A stretch of 34,822 nt of DNA from a virus: the IMG/VR virus record IMGVR_UViG_3300048672_000287, positions 1 through 34,822 of that record; one strand, 5' to 3'. Positions 16,062 to 23,520 of this stretch are shown piece by piece (position 1 is the stretch's first letter; each line of letters begins with the position of its first letter). Both the position numbers and the translations under genes were made by a program. The notes under the pieces were generated by a model. The model made no database searches. It saw only the letters and a list, made by a program, of their open reading frames with translations, and was not told the origin of the DNA.

Positions 16062-16784
16062 TTAGTTCTCATCGAATTTCTTTTCTATAGTTACTGTCTC
16101 GTAACTTCCATCCTCAAGAGATGACTTGATGATCTTAATAGACTCACCAATAATCTCATCCTGAAAAGATGCATCAGGGATCTCACAATCAACCTGATTA
16201 CCAGGAACAGCAACATTGACAGTGATATCCTCAGGATACTTAAGATATGAAATAATATAATCAGCCATTGTGTGTGTTGCTGGATATATTATCTCTACTG
16301 TGGGGCTACCACTTTCAAGCTTAGCATCCATACGCCATACTAAATCTACATATGGCTTCTTATACCTATTCTTATAATTCTTTAGATAGTAATCATAAGA
16401 TATTGGTAATACTAACACTGGCCCTACTGTAACTGCGTTAGCTGTCAAATAAACCTGCTCTTCTAATAACCTACCGACATCAACAGGTAGCGTATAAAAC
16501 GTACCCATAAGCGATGATGTAACACTATGTGAGTAGTTAGTTATAGTAGTATCTGCTGTGACAGTTATATTTCCTTCTAGTAAACTACCCCCATAGACAA
16601 GTGGAGCAAGTATCCTTTTTATCTTTTCGTTAGTATCAAAGAGCCTAGCGTAGTCTCTGAATACTCTACGCTGTGCCCTATTGATAATGGAACTTATTTG
16701 TTTATCATTATAGCCAGGAGAGGTGCCTACATAGAGACTATCTATCCCGACTAATATGTTGTAACGCAAAGTATTTGCATCCAT
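16062..16784 (-). CDS. Head-tail connector/adaptor candidate, 240 residues
   Basis: The N-terminal 60 residues (TLRYNILVGIDSLYVGTSPGYNDKQISSIINRAQRRVFRDY) form the helical pattern of phage neck adaptors, where conserved Asn/Asp-Lys and Gln-Arg helices pack on the portal. A central beta region (VDVGRLLEEQVYL, KNRYKKPYVDLVWRM, VEIIYPATHTMADYIISYLKYPEDI) and a final acidic helix (QDEIIGESIKIIKSSLEDGSYE) match connector proteins of large Bacteroidota phages. It is separated by only 4 nt from the GIY-YIG gene inserted before it. Confidence in connector role is moderate. Confidence 0.65.
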   Translation of the reverse strand: MDANTLRYNILVGIDSLYVGTSPGYNDKQISSIINRAQRRVFRDYARLFDTNEKIKRILAPLVYGGSLLEGNITVTADTTITNYSHSVTSSLMGTFYTLPVDVGRLLEEQVYLTANAVTVGPVLVLPISYDYYLKNYKNRYKKPYVDLVWRMDAKLESGSPTVEIIYPATHTMADYIISYLKYPEDITVNVAVPGNQVDCEIPDASFQDEIIGESIKIIKSSLEDGSYETVTIEKKFDEN

Positions 16785-16788
16785 AATA

Positions 16789-17505
16789 TTATCTATGTTT
16801 AATAAATGATGGATCTTTTATTTTCCAATAATAGTTACCAGCCCTAGAAGTTATATCATGAGTACAGTTTGTTATACTTGCAGGATGTATTCCTGTTTCC
16901 ATAGAGGCTTCTTTTACTGAATTATATTCTTTTAGAAAATTATTATCCAAATCATATTGTAATACAGGTGTAAATCTTTTATCTATTGGATTGCATTTAT
17001 TCGGATTATTTTTCCACTTCCATCTAAATCCATGAGATATTATACCATTTTTTCTACAAGCACTAGCTATTAACGATTTATTTATATTCATCGTTCTTGA
17101 AGCTTCGGCACAAGATTTAAAATTGTTTATTATATTATAATCTAAATCCATCTGAATAACTTCCTTTGTATTTTTACTAGTCCCTATTTTACAATATTCT
17201 CTTATTGTTGTACTATTTCCACCAGGCTCTATGTTTGTTAACTTATCGGTCTTATATTTATCTATATAGAATTTTTCCCTATTTTCCCATTCTGATATAT
17301 CACAATTATCAAGAACTTCTAACTTTGGTCTTACATTATCTCTTAATAATGACTTTATCCAATTACAAGAATGTCTTTTGTAATACTTAGAATGACATAT
17401 ATGTTGATTCAATCTAGATCTAATGTCTTTCTGAAAAGTTTTCCCAATATACCTAGTTATGTCCGGGTATCTAGGATCATATAGTCTGTAAATAGTTACA
17501 GTCAT
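16789..17505 (-). CDS. GIY-YIG homing endonuclease with two NUMOD1/IENR1-like repeats
   Basis: The protein has 238 residues. TIYRLYD (4-10) and RYIGKT (18-23) form a GIY-YIG variant, followed by Arg (28-31) and the Glu of NREKFYIDKYK (77-87). Two DNA-binding repeats follow: IQMDLDYNIINNFKSCAEASR...FRWKW (about 117-165) and LQYDLDNNFLKEYNSVKEASM...YYWK (about 181-230). Such free-standing enzymes cut specific phage sequence and copy themselves in. The ATG overlaps the last base of the 282-residue gene stop (TAATG). Between two virion genes, it is a likely mobile insert. Confidence 0.88.
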   Translation of the reverse strand: MTVTIYRLYDPRYPDITRYIGKTFQKDIRSRLNQHICHSKYYKRHSCNWIKSLLRDNVRPKLEVLDNCDISEWENREKFYIDKYKTDKLTNIEPGGNSTTIREYCKIGTSKNTKEVIQMDLDYNIINNFKSCAEASRTMNINKSLIASACRKNGIISHGFRWKWKNNPNKCNPIDKRFTPVLQYDLDNNFLKEYNSVKEASMETGIHPASITNCTHDITSRAGNYYWKIKDPSFIKHR

Positions 17506-18353
17506 TACTTTCCTTTGTTATTTCTTACCCTATCCTCAACAAGTAACTTAGACTGTTGATTCTTGGGATTATTAAAGTAGTCTATAGCTTGATATAAGTC
17601 GTATCCAATGACATCACCAGACTTTAACTTATATGTTGTTCCTTCTATAAATACTTCACCAAGTTCTATTGCATCCATGATAAATATCTTAATATCGAAA
17701 TCTTTATCACTAGCAACCTTTATAAACTCATCTATATTGGGTTGTCCTGGAACCTTAGCCCTCTGCTCTATGATCTTCACGAGCTCTGACTTAAGCGCCT
17801 TTGTACCCCAATCTGGAGCTATCTTCTTACCAAGAAGCCTGAGTACACTTTCCATCCTACTACTAGACTTACTAATAGTATTGAATAACTTAGAAGCTTC
17901 CTCAAACCTATCAGAGATCTTAACACTTGCATCGAGTTCCTCATCCTCACTTACAAGATAAAACGTATGCTGAAGAACGTTTATTGCAGCTTTAGTATTT
18001 GCTACAGTATTGGAGGCTTTAAGTACTCTATACGCGAGATAATCTTCTGCATCACTAAGATCTAATATCCTTCCCTTTTTATCGAGAGTCACCTTGAACT
18101 CTCTCCAAAAGCTTTTTTCTTTGTTCTGGAACGAAAGGTCACCCTTATTAAGTCCCAATTTATCTTCGAAGAACCTTTGTTCTTCTTCTGTTAAGATGGG
18201 GATCAGTCTGTCATATTGATTAGTGGGAGCCTGAAAAACCTGCTTACATCCTGTGTAAAGCGTGCTACCATCACTATCTTTATTAAATCCCGTTCTATAC
18301 TTCTGTATTACCTTAACATTAACTTTTTTGTTTTCTAAAAAATTAGTTTCCAT
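17505..18353 (-). CDS. Conserved virion protein, 282 residues, unknown role
   Basis: The sequence contains phrases I associate with a conserved structural protein of large Bacteroidota phages: LIPILTEEEQRFFEDKLGLNKGDLS (about 49-73), FWREFKVTLDKKGRILDLSDAEDYLAYRVLKA (82-113). A helical, Lys/Glu-rich C-terminal half follows, with a final VEDRVRNNKGK. It contains no catalytic motif. The original neighbour upstream would be the capsid gene, now separated by the HNH gene. Probably a head or head-completion protein; role inferred from position. Confidence 0.62.
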   Translation of the reverse strand: METNFLENKKVNVKVIQKYRTGFNKDSDGSTLYTGCKQVFQAPTNQYDRLIPILTEEEQRFFEDKLGLNKGDLSFQNKEKSFWREFKVTLDKKGRILDLSDAEDYLAYRVLKASNTVANTKAAINVLQHTFYLVSEDEELDASVKISDRFEEASKLFNTISKSSSRMESVLRLLGKKIAPDWGTKALKSELVKIIEQRAKVPGQPNIDEFIKVASDKDFDIKIFIMDAIELGEVFIEGTTYKLKSGDVIGYDLYQAIDYFNNPKNQQSKLLVEDRVRNNKGK

Positions 18354-18373
18354 TTTACTCCGTTATTAATTTA

Positions 18374-19198
18374 TTATTCTTCTCCTTTAAAAATCATTCT
18401 ATCCCCTTTTGAAAGATTATCTACAGCCCATAATGGTTGTAAATTTTCTAATTTAGATAACTCAATACCTTCCTCTAAATTTTTTGCAGATGAAATTGGA
18501 ACTATATGATCAATATGCCACTCCCCGTAATTATCCCAAGTCATCCCTTCTTTAAACTGTCTCTCTATGTGTTCTTTTAATTCTAATGCTGAATAACCAA
18601 GTACCTCATTTGTTTTTAGAATTTTATCGGAATGTATCGAATCAAACATTCTTCTAACCATTTCTCTACAAATTTTTCTTAACCGATATTCATCATTATT
18701 GTTATATCTATTCCTACAATACTCAGTTAATCTTTCTCTATTCTTTTTACCATATTCTCTCGAATTGAAATTTCTTATTTCTTTATTTTTAGAATGATAT
18801 TCTTTTTGAAGTTCTTTAATTTTACTAATATTATCTCGTCTGTATTTTTTATTCCTATCGAGAATAATTTCTTTATTTTGACTATAATATTTCTCTCTAA
18901 GTTCTTTTATTTCCTTTTGATGGGATTCCCTATAAACTGCAGCCTTATGTACTAATTCTTCTCTTTTATTTTTATACCTATTTGCATCTCTTTGCTTATA
19001 ATATTCTAAATTATCTTGTCGTTTATTTTTAGAACATTCTTTACATATAGCATTATAACCATCAATCATTTTAGAGTTTAAACTAAAATTATCAAACTCT
19101 ATTGCTTTTCTACAGCGACTACACCACTTAAACCCTAACTCAAATAGGAAATCTTTTTCTACCTTAGTTATCCTTTTACCTTTAATTTCAAATTCCAT
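18374..19198 (-). CDS. HNH homing endonuclease, 274 residues
   Basis: An N-terminal CSRC...CKEC pair (about 22-25 and 48-51) is a probable zinc site. A long Lys/Arg/Glu helix region follows (about 55-175; YYSQNKEII, YHSKNKEIR repeats). The C-terminal HNH nuclease shows YGEWHIDHIVPIS, then LENLQPLWAVDNLSKGDR, with the paired His/Asp and downstream Asn. Such genes are mobile. I chose the ATG at 19198, because the longer frame starts with GTG inside an inverted repeat and at the promoter. It has its own promoter (19245-19276), and sits between the capsid gene and a conserved virion gene. Confidence 0.88.
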   Translation of the reverse strand: MEFEIKGKRITKVEKDFLFELGFKWCSRCRKAIEFDNFSLNSKMIDGYNAICKECSKNKRQDNLEYYKQRDANRYKNKREELVHKAAVYRESHQKEIKELREKYYSQNKEIILDRNKKYRRDNISKIKELQKEYHSKNKEIRNFNSREYGKKNRERLTEYCRNRYNNNDEYRLRKICREMVRRMFDSIHSDKILKTNEVLGYSALELKEHIERQFKEGMTWDNYGEWHIDHIVPISSAKNLEEGIELSKLENLQPLWAVDNLSKGDRMIFKGEE

Positions 19199-19213
19199 AA
19201 TCTTAAGCTTAAA

Positions 19214-19247
19214 TTGTAGTGTGGAAGACAATTCAACCACACTACAA
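19214..19247. promoter_or_regulatory. 11-bp inverted repeat overlapping the HNH gene promoter (operator or 5' hairpin)
   Basis: TTGTAGTGTGG (19214-19224) is perfectly complementary to CCACACTACAA (19237-19247) across a 12-nt spacer. The right arm covers the end of the -7 element (19245-19252), and the transcription start should fall inside the repeat. A dimeric repressor site is one reading, an mRNA 5' structure the other. No other promoter in the window has such a repeat. Confidence 0.65.
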
Positions 19248-19276
19248 AGATAAGTAAAATTTATGAGATTTCCAAA
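19245..19276 (-). promoter_or_regulatory. Bacteroidota-type promoter before the HNH gene
   Basis: Minus-strand TTTG (19273-19276), 20 nt, TATCTTTG (19245-19252). The HNH ATG is 47 nt downstream. It may also feed the virion genes below 18353. Confidence 0.75.
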
Positions 19277-19301
19277 TTATTAGTAAGAAATCTTATAAGT
19301 A

Positions 19302-20792
19302 TTATGCTAATGCGGTCGGAATCCACTCGCCCATCCTCATGGGATTGCGCACGAGAAGCCCCACCCAGTCTGCTTTGTGTATTTCATAACCATCAACAGG
19401 GGTAACCATTACTTTCGGTTTACCTTTTCCACCAGTTGAGAAAGGATCACGAAGACCCGGGATATACCCATGCTCTTCAGGCTGTCCTTTAATTCTTACC
19501 TGTTGGATATTCGGATGAGCACCTGCTGTACCAAAGTCCATGATAGTGAGCCTACGTGATTCCCATGTACCCCCTTCAGGATGCATAAGTTTGTTTCTAG
19601 TCTCGTTGTCATAGTCAGGAATATGAATAAAATCAAATTCTATTCCATTGATATCAGCCATGCTGATGTACTGCGGTTTGGTATATCTAGCTTTCGGCCC
19701 ACCTGTCAGAGCATCAACCCTATTGTAGGTGATAGCAGCAGCACCAGCGTAAGCTTCGATAGCTGCACTAACCATTGCTAATCCATATTCACCTGTTCCA
19801 ATAACGAACTTCCTACGGTCTTCTGGTAATTTACCAACTGATAAACCAAGAGAATAACGTACAAGGTTCTGAATATTGAATGAGTTATAATAGAAAACGT
19901 TTGCAGGAGCGATCTGTTCACGAAGACCAAGACCAGCTTTGATCTCGAATCCACTTGAACCAAACTGATTGTAGTTACCATCAGCAGTTTTGTTTCCTGT
20001 TCCATAGAACAAAAGGCGAGCTTTCTCTCTACGGAATGATTTCATAAACTCCCAGTCCAATTTGTTAAGCCAACTTGTGTGCTGAACGCCATCCTGATCT
20101 GCAAATGTGAATGCAAGAGGATTGTTAGCACCCTTAAGAATCATATTACCAGGAACGGTATGTTTCTTCCTAAGCATTGAAAGACGATTACTCATCTTAA
20201 ATGGAGAGGTAAAGCTAATATCAGAAGCATCTTTTGAAAGAGTTTGCTCGCTGATTGAATACTCAACACTCCACAATGTACCAGCTGTCAGTTCTTCGTA
20301 AGGGATAAACGCATCAATGTTACCTGTAAACAGTTCACATTCATACAGAAACCCTGTACTAAAAGGTTCAGCTTCTTTTTTAATCCTTACCTTATAAAGG
20401 TCAGGCTTGTTACCAACTATGATATTTGTAACAAAGAATAATTTTTCTGGGAACAACAGATAGAAGGTAGCTCCATTCTTACCAACCTGATCAGCAGCTG
20501 TGATAGCTGTAAGAGTAGGTGTAGCTTCTTTTACGAAGGCTCCAGTAAGAGGGATATTCTTCTCGTCTGATCCCTGTAACATCCATTCAAACTCCCTGTC
20601 ATCCTCGATCTCAAAGGTCGGGTATTTGTTAAGGAGAGTAAGCATATCGTCTGCAAGGTTAACTTCATACAACCTCTCAATGTATTGAGATATCTGGATA
20701 GGCTTCTCCTGAAAGAGCTGTCCTAGGTTGTTCTCAGTAACCAAGCCAGAGAAATCTTTAGGTTCATAAACTTGATTTGGGAAAACTTTCAT
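19302..20792 (-). CDS. Major capsid protein, HK97-fold candidate, 496 residues
   Basis: Length, position after a scaffold candidate and sequence texture fit the major capsid protein of large Bacteroidota phages, including crAss-like ones. Recognisable stretches include QISQYIERLYEVNLADDMLTLLNKYP (34-59), WEFMKSFRREKARLLFYGTGNKT (about 246-268), the Gly-rich RRKFVIGTGEYGLAMVSAAIEAYAG (326-350) and HPEGGTWESRRLTIMDFGTAG (about 403-423). GC and codon use appear slightly higher than in neighbouring hypothetical genes, as expected for an abundant product. It should build the icosahedral shell around the scaffold. No protease site can be defined by eye. Confidence 0.8.
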   Translation of the reverse strand: MKVFPNQVYEPKDFSGLVTENNLGQLFQEKPIQISQYIERLYEVNLADDMLTLLNKYPTFEIEDDREFEWMLQGSDEKNIPLTGAFVKEATPTLTAITAADQVGKNGATFYLLFPEKLFFVTNIIVGNKPDLYKVRIKKEAEPFSTGFLYECELFTGNIDAFIPYEELTAGTLWSVEYSISEQTLSKDASDISFTSPFKMSNRLSMLRKKHTVPGNMILKGANNPLAFTFADQDGVQHTSWLNKLDWEFMKSFRREKARLLFYGTGNKTADGNYNQFGSSGFEIKAGLGLREQIAPANVFYYNSFNIQNLVRYSLGLSVGKLPEDRRKFVIGTGEYGLAMVSAAIEAYAGAAAITYNRVDALTGGPKARYTKPQYISMADINGIEFDFIHIPDYDNETRNKLMHPEGGTWESRRLTIMDFGTAGAHPNIQQVRIKGQPEEHGYIPGLRDPFSTGGKGKPKVMVTPVDGYEIHKADWVGLLVRNPMRMGEWIPTALA

Positions 20793-20815
20793 TTTAATAT
20801 AGTATTAATTGTGTG

Positions 20816-22006
20816 TTATAGCTTATAAGTCTTTTCAAGACTCTTAAGGAAATCAAGACTTTTCTTCTTCAGTGGCTCAGAACCTTTCTCATGTTCTTCG
20901 AAATGGGTATTATCCATCTCTGATACGGCCTCTTCAAATTGCTTAGTAGCATCCTTCTTTCCTTTTTCTGCCAACTTGGTAAAGTCTGTAAACCCCTTAG
21001 TGATCTCAAATAAGTAATGTAACTTCATCTCAAACTCTATAGGATTCTCCATTCTAGCAGCGACTATCCTATTTACTGCGCGACCATTCTGGTCATAACC
21101 AACTGGCGTAGTCATCGAAGCAAAGACATTATTCTTAACCTTGTCATTTAACTTCATTCCAGGAATTATCTCAGTAGTTGTTTTTACTTTTTCCTGAAGA
21201 GCGACTAACTCTCTCTTTCTATTTTCTTCTTCGGCCTTACGTTGACTAGCGACAGCTTTCACTTCATTAGCCTTCTCAGCCTCAATCATTGACTTTAGTT
21301 CATCATAAGAACTCTTAGCCTCATCTTCCAACTCACCTTTGTCTTCATAATCATTGACCACCTTAGCGATCTTTGTCTCTGAGAACTTAGTTGTTCGCTT
21401 AAGATAATCAGTAACTAGTTTCCTTTGCAATGTAACATCATCCTCTATTGTCTCAGGTGTTACTTTTGCGATTTCCATTTCTGACCTATCTAGCTGTAAA
21501 AGCTTTTCGAATGGCACACCATCTTCATAATTATTGATGAGGTTCTTGATCCGCTCAGGAAGTGATTCCTTATAGCCATCAACTGCACCTACTATCTCAT
21601 TAATCATTGCTTCTTTTAACGCATCTGCCGTGCCATCAAAAGTCTTTACATCTAAATTAGGAAGAACCCCCTCGTCCACAAGCAATTGAGCATACGGAGT
21701 CAATGGAGAAGAAGTTTTGCTTTTGCTTTTCTGAGGAGAGTGTTCTTTATCGGACGAGGGTTCTTCCGAAGTTTCTTCTATTTCTTCTTCCTCTTCTTCT
21801 TCTTGTACCTCTTTATCTTGATCTAAATCAATTAGATTCTTATTCTCTTCTTCGATAGCCTTCTTCTCAGCTATCTCTTTTTCATTAGTTCTAGTAGGGA
21901 TTATCTCTTCAGGATACATCCCATCATTTGCAGCTTCGACATCTATTGGTGTCTCGCTAAGCAGTGAGTCAAGACTCACGTCAAATATTCCGTTTTTCTT
22001 CTCCAT
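20816..22006 (-). CDS. Scaffold-like acidic, helical protein, 396 residues
   Basis: Residues 40-100 are extremely acidic and disordered (a Glu run at about 69-76, then SSDKEHSPQKSKSK). The remainder is helical and highly charged, with a long coiled-coil candidate (about 220-275; YDELKSMIEAEKANEVKAVASQRKAEEENRKRE) and a C-terminal basic helix (KKKSLDFLKSLEKTYKL). A charged helical protein immediately before the capsid gene is the usual profile of a phage scaffold. It has its own promoter (22033-22064). Function is inferred from composition and order. Confidence 0.65.
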   Translation of the reverse strand: MEKKNGIFDVSLDSLLSETPIDVEAANDGMYPEEIIPTRTNEKEIAEKKAIEEENKNLIDLDQDKEVQEEEEEEEIEETSEEPSSDKEHSPQKSKSKTSSPLTPYAQLLVDEGVLPNLDVKTFDGTADALKEAMINEIVGAVDGYKESLPERIKNLINNYEDGVPFEKLLQLDRSEMEIAKVTPETIEDDVTLQRKLVTDYLKRTTKFSETKIAKVVNDYEDKGELEDEAKSSYDELKSMIEAEKANEVKAVASQRKAEEENRKRELVALQEKVKTTTEIIPGMKLNDKVKNNVFASMTTPVGYDQNGRAVNRIVAARMENPIEFEMKLHYLFEITKGFTDFTKLAEKGKKDATKQFEEAVSEMDNTHFEEHEKGSEPLKKKSLDFLKSLEKTYKL

Positions 22007-22032
22007 TTTATTTAAATCTCCATTATTATCTA

Positions 22033-22064
22033 CAAAAGTAATTATTATATTTTATATAACCAAA
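22033..22064 (-). promoter_or_regulatory. Bacteroidota-type promoter for scaffold and capsid genes
   Basis: Minus-strand TTTG (22061-22064), 20 nt, TACTTTTG (22033-22040), with the scaffold ATG 27 nt downstream. The -7 variant TACTTTTG is shared only with the portal promoter. Confidence 0.7.
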
Positions 22065-22097
22065 TAAAATACTAATTATTTTAATGGCTTATGAACT

Positions 22098-22574
22098 TTA
22101 CATGAAATTATATTGCTTTAAAAACTTCATTGTAACCATTTTCTCCTTATTTTTAATTGTATTTTTTTGTTTATTTCTTGCTTCTTCGCATCCAACTCTA
22201 AAATATTTTCCTTCTTTCCATGCTTTTCTAACAGCATTCCCAATCTTGTTTTTTGCTCCAATAGAAAATTTTTTACCAAGCATTGGACTTCCCACATATA
22301 TAGAACTATTAAAATATGGGAAATCATGATCTAAAAATGATTGTTCTATTTCTAATAACTTATCTTCATCGCATTCGTATAAAACAACAAAGTTTAAATC
22401 ATCTATTCCATATTTATCATAATGCCTTTGTAATTTTATAGATTGATGTTTATTTTTTTTTAACAAACCTTTATGCGCTGAAAATCTTTTACTAATATTT
22501 CTAGAACTTCCGATGTAATATCTAGAAGGAATAGATTTAGATTCTATACCATATATTCCACATATAGTTTTCAT
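22098..22574 (-). CDS. GIY-YIG homing endonuclease, 158 residues
   Basis: GIYGI (6-10) and YYIGSSRNISKRFSAH (18-33) form the nuclease core, with the conserved Arg, a Tyr in HYDKYG, and Glu in LLEIEQSFLDHD (about 72-83). A C-terminal basic segment (SIGAKNKIGNAVRKAWKEGK...RNKQKNTIKNKEK) resembles NUMOD3-type DNA-binding elements. It has no promoter of its own and lies between the exonuclease gene and the scaffold promoter. It is closest in style to the fragment at 1-92. Confidence 0.85.
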   Translation of the reverse strand: MKTICGIYGIESKSIPSRYYIGSSRNISKRFSAHKGLLKKNKHQSIKLQRHYDKYGIDDLNFVVLYECDEDKLLEIEQSFLDHDFPYFNSSIYVGSPMLGKKFSIGAKNKIGNAVRKAWKEGKYFRVGCEEARNKQKNTIKNKEKMVTMKFLKQYNFM

Positions 22575-22590
22575 AACTTAAGTTATCAAA

Positions 22591-23520
22591 TTATCTCCCA
22601 GGGATACTAACTAACAACTCCTTCTCCTTGGGTAAGACAGACTTTCTCTTCCTAGATATACCACCACAGTCATGACATTTGTATGTTTCGTACTTACCAG
22701 TCTGTGTGTAATAGTTATTATCTTGTATTACATTACCACTACCACAAGATGGACATAATGCCACATTTGTATCTGTGTATAAGTTAAAGTTAGGATGCGA
22801 CTTAATATATGGTCTCATTCTAAGATATACCTTTTCTAATACTATAATATCATTTCTATTATATTCTTCCATATACTTCAAGGAAACAAGATCTCCCTTC
22901 ATACAGCTGATCCATAAAGCCAATCCTGTAGGTATCTTACCATCTATGCCTAATGACTTAGCTAAAGCATCCAGTTTGTTACTAGGGAAGTTAAACTCTT
23001 TCTTAGCCACCTCTAGTGTATCTATCTGCTGATAATAAGATGTAGGCGTTAGATGATGCACAAGAAACCTAGACTTTATCCTAGGTACATCAAATTTCTT
23101 ACCATTATGAGCGATCACTATATCTGCCTGATCTAGGAACTCCCACAACTCTATCACTAATCTAAAGTCATTCTCGTCACTTATCTCTTTAGGAGTAAGT
23201 ATATTTGAATATATCTTATCCTCGCCTAACCATTTGCAACTATAACTAAGTAAAAACCACTCTGACATCAATGCATCTAACGATATATTCTGATCCCACA
23301 TCCTCCATACATACGCGAGTAATGGGCTAGTCTCTAGGTCAAATATTAATATCTTTGGTGTTTTTGTTGTTTTTGTTTTGTCAATATTATTCTTTACTAT
23401 TCTTTTTGCTTCTCTTATTTCATCTGTACTACAATCCAACATTCTTGATAACTTTCCTTTCCCCATATCTAATAGATATCTCTTCTCATGCATTCTAACA
23501 ACAACCTCTTCTAATGTCAT
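22591..23520 (-). CDS. DEDDy 3'-5' exonuclease (RNase H-like) with C-terminal zinc ribbon
   Basis: The protein has 309 residues. The DEDDy set is present: Asp61 and Glu63 (FDLET), Asp144 (AHNGKKFDVPR), Asp224 with Tyr220 (YNRND). A small helical N-terminus (1-50) may be a helix-turn-helix. A zinc ribbon follows at 256-285 (CPSC and CHDC). The fold is shared with DnaQ/YprB-type nucleases and proofreading domains. Its place between portal and scaffold is odd for replication, though similar genes sit near portal genes in other Bacteroidota phages. Its start overlaps the portal stop (TAATG). DNA end processing at packaging is one possible role, but this is inference. Confidence 0.8.
   Translation of the reverse strand: MTLEEVVVRMHEKRYLLDMGKGKLSRMLDCSTDEIREAKRIVKNNIDKTKTTKTPKILIFDLETSPLLAYVWRMWDQNISLDALMSEWFLLSYSCKWLGEDKIYSNILTPKEISDENDFRLVIELWEFLDQADIVIAHNGKKFDVPRIKSRFLVHHLTPTSYYQQIDTLEVAKKEFNFPSNKLDALAKSLGIDGKIPTGLALWISCMKGDLVSLKYMEEYNRNDIIVLEKVYLRMRPYIKSHPNFNLYTDTNVALCPSCGSGNVIQDNNYYTQTGKYETYKCHDCGGISRKRKSVLPKEKELLVSIPGR

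Noticed and set aside
22127-22327. 66-residue minus-strand frame inside the GIY-YIG gene
   Set aside because: It is an out-of-frame shadow of the clearly recognised GIY-YIG gene at 22098-22574.
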